Positions 54,974 through 64,000 of a stretch of DNA of 64,000 nucleotides are shown here, in pieces. The DNA comes from Oopsacas minuta (taxonomy: Eukaryota; Porifera; Hexactinellida; Lyssacinosida; Leucopsacidae): NCBI GenBank assembly GCA_024704765.1, contig JAKMXF010000314.1, positions 174,630 to 238,629 on the forward strand, in the 5' to 3' direction. The translations under genes and the position numbers were made by a program. The notes beneath the pieces are model-generated. The model saw only the letters and a program-made list of their open reading frames with translations. It searched no databases and was not told where the DNA came from. Each line of letters begins with the position of its first letter. The stretch's first letter is position 1.

Positions 54974-56102
54974 TCACTGGCTTTTAAGTCCTAACCCCTA
55001 TATTTGCAGATTTACAACAAGCATAATAAACTTTCTTTGGTTATGATATTTATATATATGTGCATATGTATGTAGTCTAGCATAATTATTACTTAGAACT
55101 GAGTGATATTTCTACGCTACCCATCCATTCCTCAGATGGAAAGACAACAGTCTGCTATAATTGAATCATTTGTGAATGGGAAGCGCCAATGTGACATTAT
55201 GAGATCAATGAATCTCGAAAGAGTGGAGGAAATTTGTCTATAGTACTTTCCAGCGTTATCTTGAGACTGGTAGTGTCAAAGACAAAAGTAGAAGTGAATG
55301 TCCAATTACTGTAACCACAACCAGGATAAAGAAAGTAATCTTCTTAGTCGGCTCGCAGAACATGGGCATCATAATGTTCTGTATTCGGATGAAAGGTTAT
55401 TCACAATTGAGGAGGCCAGTAACTCTCAAAACGACAGGATCTCATCTTCTAATTCTTCCACTATAAATGAAGAATTCCGTTATGTTCGGAGAGTCCAAAA
55501 GCCACTTACAATGATGATTTGGGGAGGAGTCTCCGGTTTTGGACGGAAACCACTGATATTTGTCCCCCAGGGTGTAAAAGTCAACTCTACAGAATAACAC
55601 AATCATATTTTAGAACCTGTAGTGAAAGAACTGGGTGCTAGCATGTTTAACAAGAATCGATTCTTGTTTCAACATGATGGGCTGTAGCCCATACAGTTCG
55701 TATCACTCAGACCTGGCTTTCAGAAAATAGTCCCGAATTTGTCACTAAAGAAGAATGGCCAAGGTCTAGCCCGGAACTAAATCTCATAGATTTCTCTATA
55801 TGGGCGAAAATAGAGAAAAATGCACGCGCAAAAGCTCATACTAATATTGCGTCTTTAAAGAAGGATCTACTTCGTTAATGAGCTAGAATCCCAGAAGAAA
55901 CACTGCGCACCGCAGTAGAGGCAGTCCAGGGCGTCTACGAGCAGTAATCACAAAGAAAGGTAGCTACATTGAATAATTTAATCAAATATAATTAGTTCCA
56001 ATATGTGTTTTGAAAATATCGATTAGTAAATATATGGAAGAATAGTCTAGCAATGAGGGCAATGAAATATACAATGGGTCTGGACTTAAAAGCCACCATG
56101 AT
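54974..56102 (+). mobile_element. Mariner-related element, DD37D (maT-like)
   Basis: Near-terminal inverted repeats GGCTTTTAAGTCCTAACCC (54979-54997) and the complement of GGCTTTTAAGTCCAGACCC (near 56076-56094) enclose a broken plus-strand transposase. A TA duplication is not clear at the assigned ends, so the boundaries are approximate. Confidence 0.7.
55136..55947 (+). pseudogene. Mariner-type transposase, DD37D (maT-like), broken
   Basis: An ATG at 55136 begins the helix-turn-helix remnant (IIESFVNGKRQCDIMRSM). A frame loss near 55230 and an internal deletion join it to VLYSDERLFTIEEA (first Asp near 55388). MMIWGGVSGFGRKPLIFVPQ, GASMFNKNRFLFQHDG (second Asp near 55678), a small break, TWLSENSPEFVTKEEWPRSS and LIDFSIW follow. 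Counting from the HDG Asp to the Asp of LIDF, allowing for the break, gives 37 residues and an Asp as the third catalytic residue, the DD37D signature of maT elements. It ends at a TAA at 55945. Shorter than the usual ~340 aa because of the deletion. Confidence 0.72.
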
Positions 56103-56186
56103 GAGAGCACGGTAGTATTGAATATGAAGGATGATGATTGGTGGGACATATGATGAGAAGATATTCAATGTATTATGTATATCTTA

Positions 56187-57518
56187 CTAAGGCGTTTAAT
56201 AAGTCTTTCGGGTGATATCATAGAATATGATACAAACACTATGAACACTAATTCACTATATTATTTATTCAAAGTAATCCCCTCCTGCAGATACACAAAA
56301 TTTTAACCTTTCCACCCAATTAGAAAACACATTTCTGTACTCTTCTTCGGGAATGGATTTGAAGTACTGGTACTGGCTCTTCCGAGTGCTTATAATGTGT
56401 TAAAATCTTTGCCTTGCAGGTAGACTTTAAGCTTGGGGAATAGCCAAAAATCACATGGAACTAGGTCTGGTGAGTATGGTGGATGGGGAAGTAATTCTAA
56501 CCCTTCAATGTACAAGAAACTATTGGAAGCTTAGCTGTATGGGAACTAGCGTTATCAATTAAAATCTTCATTCCTCGAGTTCGGTTTTCGGGCGGTACTT
56601 TTCTATATTTTTTATCAAATTTGGAAGCACTTGCTCTGTAAAGAAAGTAGCAGTAACAGCCTTGCCACTTTCACAAGGTAATTGCAAGACAATTCCATGA
56701 CTACTGAAGAAGATGGTATACATAATCTTAGGTTCTCTGAAGTCGGGCCTAGGAATTTTCACCGGTTGTTCGTCGCCCCTCACCCATGATCGCTTCTTAT
56801 ACTTGCTATATGGTGTTGAATAGTACACCCATGTCTCGTCACCAGTAATAATCTCTGTTAGGCGTCTAGAATCGCAGTTCTCATAAGTTTCCAATAGTTT
56901 CTTGACAATATTCAGTCGTGCCAACCTTTGATTCTCACTGAGCTTATGCGGGACCTATTTCCCACAAATCGATCGGTAGCCAAGCTCAGTCGTCAGAATT
57001 GTATGAATAGCTCCCCGATGAAATCTCTATACTTTGTTCTAACTGATTGACAGTAATGCACTTGTCTTCCAAGACCATACTTTCAATGAGTGCGATATTC
57101 TCTGAAGTGGTGACGGATACCGGCCTTCCAGATCGAGGCAAATCTGTGACATCAGCATCAGCAGATCTCAAACTGGCAGCCCATCGCTCTACAGTAGATT
57201 TGGAAGGGCAATCCACGCACAATATCTCCTGTAACTCCCTGAAGATCTGTACGGGCTGGATCTTGAGTATTGTGCGAAACTCTATGTAAGCTCGCCATTT
57301 GAGTTTGAAATTATCATCCTTTGAAACCATAAATTCAACAGTGGGTATAAATTGACTACACGTAACTATCTCAAAATTCACAATTTGTATTGAATAAGCT
57401 TGAAACCTTCAGTACATGGAGTTTAACTATATGGGCTTATAATATATGAAAGTTAGATATATTACTTGACTAATTCCTAAGATATATCATGACCCGCAAG
57501 ACTTATTGAACGCCCTGA
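56187..57518 (-). mobile_element. Mariner element (third family)
   Basis: Ends CTAAGGCGTTTAATAAGTCT and the complement of TCAGGGCGTTCAATAAGTCT, followed inside by TTTCGGGT / TGCGGGT, with TA on both sides (56185-56186 and 57519-57520). Length 1,332 bp. One broken minus-strand transposase. Confidence 0.85.
56290..57381 (-). pseudogene. Mariner transposase, broken
   Basis: The N-terminal frame (57381-56986) holds the helix-turn-helix (YIEFRTILKIQPVQIFREL, SKSTVERWAASL) and DLPRSGRPVSVTTSENIALI. After a break the frame 56924-56568 has EIITGDETWVYYSTPYSK (first Asp near 56850) and FFSSHGIVLQLP. A further frame gives IDNASSHTAKLPI (second Asp near 56560) and a degraded PIHHTHQT version of the PPYSPDL block near 56480. 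Several frameshifts; C-terminus near 56290. Confidence 0.8.
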
Positions 57519-57589
57519 TAATAGCCTTTCCTAATATAACTTTCGATGTGGGATGAGTTAAAAGAAGTTAACATACCTATCTTCCAATG

Positions 57590-60130
57590 CAAGGGTCCCC
57601 AAACTGCGACGCGCAAGAGCCTAATGTGCGGTCGCCAAAGAATATTGGCCAATTGAAATATTTAGCTCTGCGTCCAGTTACACTTTTGTTGGAAGCTAAT
57701 CTATAGTTGACTGATAGAAATTAATTCTTTGTTTTCGACGCTTTTAAGCTGACAATATCATATTAGAAGCCTAAAACTCATTAGAATGGATTCTGTTCTT
57801 TCAAATTAATATTTATATCTAATTGTTATCAATTTTCTGATTCCACAAAATTTAGAAATTACAAATATGGAATGTCAATCCCGAAAAAGCGAAAGTTCGA
57901 GGAAGAACATTGAGGATTTAAATATAGATGGACAGAAACTTATTTTTGTAAATAAAATGGAGATAAAGTGTCTTGTTTGATTTGCAATGAGGGAATTGCG
58001 GTTTTTAAAGAGTGTAACATTCGTAAGCATCATGATACAAAGCACAAAGTAGATTACAAGCAATTTACAGAAAAACTACGTGCAGGTAATATTACAATAC
58101 ATTTTATCAGTACAGAGGTAGCAGAAACAGTTCAAATGTTTTTGTTCATGCTTGTCTGACCTTTCAGTGTACGCCGCCCCTGTAGTAGATATCGGATAAA
58201 TGTGCACCGCTTCTAGAGTGGAATCACATAATAAAAGAGCAACTTAATGTCTGAGTACAATATATTATAATCGACTTTCCCTCTCTACTCTGAGTGTTTT
58301 AGTTTAAAGCACAATGTTTTATCAATTTTAATTTTTAGAAAAACTCGAATACTTAAAAAAGAATCGATTATCTCAAATGAAACATTCAAAATAAAAGTGA
58401 ACGAAGATTCTGCCACCATTTTTGCGACATATCATGTGTCACAGATTATTGCACAATGTAGGAAACCGTTTTTGCGATGGCGAATATGTTAAAAAATGCT
58501 CACTCAAAGTGGTGGATTATATATGTCCTGACAAAAGAAATTTGTTCGAGGCTGTAAGCTTGTCTGCTAGCACTGTTACAAGACGTATAGAAGAAATGAG
58601 TGACAATCTACGATCACAGTTGTTGAACGTTAAAGATAAATTTGAATGTTTTTCAATTGCGTTAGACGAAAGTTGTGATGTGAGTGATACAAGTCAACTT
58701 CTAGTTTTTATACATGGTATTGACAAAGACTTCCATATAATTGAAGAATTAGCTGCTATACATAGCTTGAAAGGGACTACAACAGGACATGATGTTTTCG
58801 AAAAACTTCATGAAACACTATGATCCCTGAAACTAGTTTGGAAAAAACTCACATCCGTTACAACAGATGGGGCTAAAAGTATGGTTGGAAGGAAGATTGG
58901 ATTAATTGGACGAATAAATAATCATATGGAGGATGTTGGTGCGAATTTTCCCATCGCCCTCCATTGTATCATTCACCAACAAGCGCATTGTGCAAAATCA
59001 CTTGACTTGTACTGTGTGATGAAGACACTATTTAAAACAGTAAATTATGTCCGTGCAAATGCTCTGAACCACCGTCAATTTCAGAGTTTTTGAAGGAGGT
59101 AGACTCAGAATATGACGATGTAATCTACCACAGTGAAGTACGTTGGCTTAGCTGTGGTTAAGTTTTCAAGCAATTCTTTGAGCTAGGTAAAGAAATAGAT
59201 TATTTCATGACTACAAAGTGGCTTCCAGTAGTTGAACTGTCTGATGGCAAATGGGTATGGCAGCTTGCATTTCTAGCGGATATCACACAGCACCTCAATG
59301 ATCTCAACTTACGACTTCAGGGGAAAGAGAAGCTAGTCAATCAAATGTTTTATGACATTAAATCCTTTGATTCAAAACTATGCCTTTTAAAAAACAACTT
59401 TCAACAAGCAATTTGACGCATTTTAAACTACGCCAAATTGTCAAGATGATGTATCAGTTACATACCAATTCCCGAATCATGGGAAAAGATTGCCATTGAA
59501 TTACTCAGAGAACAGTTCAAACCACGATTTGAAGATTTTTATGCATACTCAAGGTTATTTTAATGTTGACAGATCCATTTATTGTTGATGTGGAGGGACT
59601 TTTGGAGGATCTGCAATTAGAAATCATAGATCTGCAGTCAAACAACGATCTTAGGTCAAAACATAGAGAGTTGTCCGCACTGTAATTTTATCATTCTCTT
59701 CCTTCAAATATTTTCCCAAATGTTTGTGCCCTTGCGATCCGAATGGCTGATTTATTTGGCAGTACTTATTTTTGCGAACAACCTTTTCCAGAATGAAAAA
59801 ACGTGAAATCCAAAACTCGGTCACGATTGACTGATGAACACCTCCATGATTTGCTTCGCCTCAGTGTTTCAAATTTGATTGTAGAAGTAGACCAATAGGT
59901 GCAAAGCAAACAGGCTCAGATCGCCAAATCATACTCAGCATATAGTTATAATTATAATGGTAGTGTCTTGTAAATGATAATAGTCAATTTAAATTAGATG
60001 ATTTAAAGCTGGGTTAAAATAAAAATGTTTATGTATCTGTAGTTAAAATATTATATTCTTTGAGTTGCGGCCCGCGAATAAGTTAATATAACTAATGTGG
60101 CCCTCGATTGAGAAAGGTTGGGGACCCCTG
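57590..60130 (+). mobile_element. hAT element (GTF2IRD2-like)
   Basis: Begins CAAGGGTCCCCAAACT and ends in the complement of CAGGGGTCCCCAACCT, typical hAT ends. The putative 8-bp flanks (TTCCAATG and CAGTAATG) agree in only the last four bases, so the target duplication is eroded or the ends shifted. Length 2,541 bp with a decayed plus-strand transposase. Confidence 0.82.
57872..59973 (+). pseudogene. hAT transposase, GTF2IRD2/SCAND3-like, broken
   Basis: The ATG at 57872 starts SIPKKRKFEEEH, containing a classical basic nuclear-localisation motif (PKKRK). In the same frame, past two stops, is a BED zinc finger (SCLICNEGIAVF ... KHHDTKH). The core follows: LSASTVTRRIEEMSD, FSIALDESCDVSDTSQL (first Asp, near 58665), TTDGAKSMVGRKIGLIGRI (second Asp, near 58860), ALHCIIHQQAHCAKSL (CxxH, near 58965) and SEVRWLSCG. 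The C-terminal ALAIRMADLFGSTYFCEQPF and SRMKKREIQNS are in a third frame (near 59730). This order is that of the hAT family behind vertebrate GTF2IRD2. At least four breaks. Confidence 0.85.
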
Positions 60131-60849
60131 CAGTAATGGATGCATAATTTCATGCTCTTGTCAGTAAAATCCCTACATGCTAGACAAAACTTCCCTCAAC
60201 ACATTTTTAGAGATATTGAACCGCTAAATTTTGCTCACTCTCTCAATATTTTCATGTAAACCACTACACTTTAATCCCCGTGCTAACTAATCAATGAAAT
60301 TGAAATATTTTGAAAGTATTATTATCGTTTGGAGACATGATATTATTTATATCAAATTATCTTAACATGACGAAAACGAACATTTTGAGCGATATGAAGA
60401 TCATTCCTTTACCAACATAATATTAGCAGACATTAGAATAACTCTAGTCGAAATTAGATGTAGATGGTACGTTTTTGATGGGTGCTAGGTAAGTTTTGTA
60501 GTTCAATATGTTGTAAGTATACCACTAATTTCAAATTTAGCAAATGTTAAATCAACTCAATTAAACACTAAAACCGTATAACTTATATTCCAAGAAAATA
60601 GCACATTACTATGTATTTGCCCACAATGAAAGGTAGTGTACTCTTTTCTTGGAATTTTCTGTTCTTGTGTCTACTTTCCATATTTCATGGGAACTATGGT
60701 AATATAGATAATAGTAGGATGATGAGAAACAGTCTATAATATCTCCAGACTTGAGAAATCAACTGAGAACAGTTGAATTTAGATAACGTCGAACATAATA
60801 AATGATATTGTATCTGATATAGAGGTTACATCGAAAAGTGATTTATTGA

Positions 60850-61030
60850 AAGAGGCCCTTTGCCTGGTTCTCCGATCACACCAGTACTACTGCAGAATAT
60901 CGTACCTGCTGGATCAGAAAGGTTCCAAAAATCTCATATAGCATAACACAGTTAGCAGAGGAACTTATGAAAAGGATGCCCGTCATTGATACCTTATTTG
61001 AGACAGCATTTGAAAAGGAGGCTATCTCAT
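60850..61030 (+). pseudogene. Possible mariner/Tc1 helix-turn-helix fragment
   Basis: Across two frames one reads GSPITPVLLQNIVPAGSERF and ISYSITQLAEELMKRMPVID, resembling GRP..T.ENI..V and the ISIRQLAEELN.S helix of mariner proteins. No catalytic region follows. Weak. Confidence 0.3.
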
Positions 61031-61139
61031 AGGTATATAGCAAAATAAATTAACTCAATCCGTGAACTACGTAATATAAGGACTGGAAACTACAATTATT
61101 TCTATTATTTAACAGATGCCAAATCTAGAAAATATTTTT

Positions 61140-61850
61140 GCTTCGAAAAGACAACATATGATCGCCTAATAGGCTGATAAGTTGGAACAATGCTCCAACT
61201 TTGAAACGCTAGAAATTCAAAATATCAAATTCAGAGTTAAATGTTGCATTATGAAATATTTCAAAATATTTTATACAAAATATTAAAAAAGTGTAATGAT
61301 AAAGTTAGATAGTTCTTGAGTAATAGCTGAAATCATGAATTCACTTCTATACCAATATTCCCTTAAAACTCGATAATAATTATAGTGAAATCAAGATAGT
61401 CAATTAATATTTCATTTCCAAACTCCCATACCCGAGGATACAATTTGTGATATTCCCTACCATTGTGACTTAAACAATGATTATGCTACATAGTCATTAA
61501 AGACTGGGTAATAATCTTCAGAGATTTCAATTCAAATTGTATTACAAGGGTATGGGAAGTTGGGGTGTACTATAAAATGGCTATACATATTTGACCACTA
61601 TTGAATGATTATCGAGTATAGGAGTACAAGGAAGTGCAATCCATGGTCCTAGCTATAACTCAAGAACTAGCCAACATTTATCATGATGTTTCTTTGATAT
61701 TTTCTCTAAAAATATTGTTCGAATATTTCATAATTGAAGTTTGAAATCAAAGATCACTATTTGGCGTTTAATAGTGATTCAAAATAGGAGCATTTTTTTC
61801 GATATATCAGCCTACTAGGCAATCACATCACGTTTTTCGACCAAAAATAT
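61140..61850. repeat. Foldback element with ~40-bp inverted ends
   Basis: The left arm (61144-61185), read in complement, gives CTTATCAGCCTATTAGGCGATCAT. It pairs with ATATCAGCCTACTAGGCAATCAC at 61804-61840. Inside lies the second foldback pair (61414-61452 and 61530-61570). Confidence 0.55.
61414..61600. repeat. Foldback repeat, second copy of the 45-kb family
   Basis: GTATGGGAAGTTGGGGTGTA and ACTATAAAATGGCTAT at 61550-61590 match 45229-45270 closely. An inverted partner (CCAAACTCCCATACCCGAGG) lies at 61421-61440. Confidence 0.65.
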
Positions 61851-62897
61851 GTTATAGATGTGGAAAATGTGATTCATAACATTGTATTTGCCAAACTTGA
61901 AGACAAATTCAGTATGTTTGTTAATATAATGAGTAATATTTAATCGATTCAGTACAATTCACTCATGTTTATCCCTGGTTACAAATAATCGAAATATTAC
62001 CTAATTAACGCTCAAGCAAAAATTAGACAGGTGTGAAATTTTGTCAATTTTTGCTCGAGAAATAGTATTCAGATGATGGTTACGAAGTAATGCCACTGCT
62101 AGTGAGAGAGTAAGCTGAATGCAAATTGATCTTCGCAGCAGGTTAGGGATCATTTTGCCCAAGTCTGAATATATTATTCCCAATAATGTAGAAATTTCGC
62201 AAACTTTACTCCGCTCTAATGATAAATTCTGGAATCTAGGGTAGAAAAAGAGCCACAAACAACATTCGTGAAAAAGAACAAAACAAGGTAGAAAACAATC
62301 TAATTATTCCGGAATATAGTCAAAGAGATTTGCAAAGGTTTGTGTATTTAAAGATGACCAGCCACAAGTTTAGGCGAGGAGACCCTATACAATTCGTAGA
62401 AGGATGTATGCCATGTACTTTAGTTTGCATTGATCATGTTCTTCTGTATGACTAAACTGATGTGCTGAGGTACACAAACAGAGCACACAGGGAAGAAAAT
62501 ACACAATGATAATCCACTCAAAATATGGCAACACTGCAATAGAGTATATAAAGAGAGTGGTTCGAATCTGGCATATTCACTTGACTTATACCCTGTGGAT
62601 AAGGGTAATTCATAAACTAAAAGAATACCAAGAGTAAGATCTTCCCCAAGCAATGAGGAGTAAATTCAGCGGTTTGTGACGGATGAGAAAGTCCCCCCTG
62701 ATAATAGTGGCACAGAAAGGAGAAAATGTAATGCATATTCTTTAAAATTCGCTACAATGTGAAATTGAGTAGATTTAAGCAATGGAAAAATTGTAGTTTG
62801 TGGCATACTCAGAACATATCGTACGACAATTTTATAATCATTTCAAGAAGTGCCGATATGAAAAACGACTAGACACGTAGCAGCTACAACGTCAAAA

Positions 62898-62992
62898 CAG
62901 AAAGACATTTAAAAGAATTTGGATGGACCATGGATACTAAATTTTTGAATTTAGTATCCATGTCTATCCAAATTACTTTAATTGTCTTTCTG
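62898..62992. repeat. 95-bp near-perfect hairpin
   Basis: Arms 62898-62944 and 62946-62992 begin CAGAAAGACA and, read in complement, match over about 46 bp with six or so mismatches and practically no loop. It is either a snap-back remnant of a transposon end or a small-RNA precursor; nothing in the context decides. Confidence 0.75.
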
Positions 62993-64000
62993 TCTTGGCA
63001 CAATAATTTAAAAAACTCAAGGGACAAGGTGCCAGATATATACTGTCGGGCAGAGACCAAAATAAATAAAAATAGTAATTTTATACTTAAGCCGAATCGA
63101 TGCACAAGTCTCAATTATATAGCCGCGAGTAGTGCAGTGACCTAGAAAGCGAAGTAAGCTAGTGGAAGCATTCAAATAGAAGCGTATCGAATATCAAATT
63201 CATAATACTTGTAAACTGCTAATTCCGGCCACTGTGAGAAATAACTATATGATAAATACATAGGTATTCAAGTGCAAGATATCAAGTGATGCAAACATTT
63301 TTATGACCTAATACGAAATAATGGCGGTATTAACAAAAGTAGGGTTCTGCAAAAATCATATATAATTGTCTGATAATAATCAAAATATAATGAAATTCGC
63401 AAATTTGGTAGTCAAATAGGAATATACAAGAAAACTTGTAGTATATTCCGTTGTTGAGAAAATGCAACGTATTTCAAAATTGATGCAATCACCAATTTCT
63501 TTGAAGTTGAGATTATAGCAAAAGATTCGAATGCCTCATTTTCATAAATATTTAAGTTTCATATTTAAAGAACAGAAATAAGAATTTGGATGTCCTCTGC
63601 ACAGTGGTTTATGGCAGGAAATAGACCAAAAACTTACATCTTCGACTAGCAAATATATATTTGTAATGGAATATAGAATATTTATTAGTTAAATGTGAGA
63701 TTATTGAGCTGATCCAAAGTCTATAGCATTGATTAATCAACATAAATTGAAAATAAATTTGAAAAAAAATCAAGATTTGTACATTCCAAAATAAAGCAGA
63801 ATCACAATTCTTAGACTATTTACTTTCCAAAATGTAATAACTTAGATACTTTTGGCCAATTTGAGTAGCAAAAATCCAGTAATAATATTCTATTGATCGA
63901 TTCATGATATAATCTGGATCAAATTATGTTAATCACCAGAAAATATGCTTGCTTGTAACTCACAGCCTACGAAACTATAGCCTATTCACGGTATTTAATA

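Larger units (their letters stand above)
60139..64000. other. Right end of window, no gene recognised
   Basis: AT-rich. Contains a possible mariner helix-turn-helix relic (60850-61030), a foldback structure (61140-61850), the repeat at 61414-61600 and a 95-bp hairpin (62898-62992). A Tc1-like shadow around 62500-62620 (SLDLYPVDKG) is too weak to call. Confidence 0.45.

Noticed and set aside
62540-62580. tRNA B-box-like GGTTCGAATC
   Set aside because: No matching A-box, acceptor stem or anticodon arm around it.
62470-62620. Possible Tc1-like catalytic remnant (SLDLYPVDKG)
   Set aside because: Single weak resemblance, no flanking motifs in any frame.

Overview
The window is AT-rich eukaryotic nuclear DNA. 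It shows split exons with consensus splice sites, very large introns and a dense, multi-layered load of cut-and-paste DNA transposons. The one clear host gene is metazoan. The mix of Tc1/mariner, hAT, MULE-like and CAC-ended elements would fit an arthropod, for example a parasitic copepod, but that placement is inference.

The backbone is the 3' end of one minus-strand host gene, a JIP3/JIP4 (Sunday driver, SPAG9/MAPK8IP3 type) JNK-pathway scaffold and kinesin/dynein adaptor. Three exons encode its C-terminal WD40-like propeller: A (49522-49753), B (29922-30216) and C (12824-13260, with the stop codon). Their reading phases join exactly (A ends on a codon boundary; B leaves one base and C supplies two). 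The introns are about 16.7 kb and 19.3 kb. The rest of the window to the right (49754-64000) is probably a further intron, because no upstream propeller exon is visible there.

Left flank (1-12823, downstream of the gene): an uninterrupted 417-codon MULE transposase running off the edge (1-1251); a 3.2 kb transposon with ~375-bp terminal inverted repeats (1617-4830); mariner and hAT relics; a Tc1-like DD37E element (7793-9132); and a ZBED5-like hAT with a perfect 8-bp target duplication (9652-11957).

Intron B-C (13261-29921): a Tc1-like DD35E element with an intact 327-aa ORF (14521-15853), CAC-ended element 1 (16205-18360), a mariner relic (19.2-20.1 kb), a miRNA-like hairpin (20432-20501), a MITE (24868-25079), and CAC-ended element 2 (25484-28961) with a mariner (25748-27042) nested inside it.

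Intron A-B (30217-49521): minisatellites, CAC-ended element 3 (36759-39018), a Tigger/pogo-like MITE (42522-43145), a second DD37E family (46167-47510), and a mariner (47961-49254) that is a nearly identical inverted copy of the one in the other intron. Exon B therefore lies between two inverted ~1.29 kb repeats.

Right part (49754-64000): mariner relics, a DD37D (maT-like) element, a mariner (56187-57518), a GTF2IRD2-like hAT (57590-60130), foldback repeats and a 95-bp near-perfect hairpin.

The most interesting signal is the trio of CAC-ended elements. They have 3-bp TAA/TTA target duplications and code for one widespread but, to my knowledge, unnamed protein family. Its D-x18-CxxC ... HxxxxH ... 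E layout resembles the zinc-bound DDE core of the RAG1/Transib/CMC transposases.
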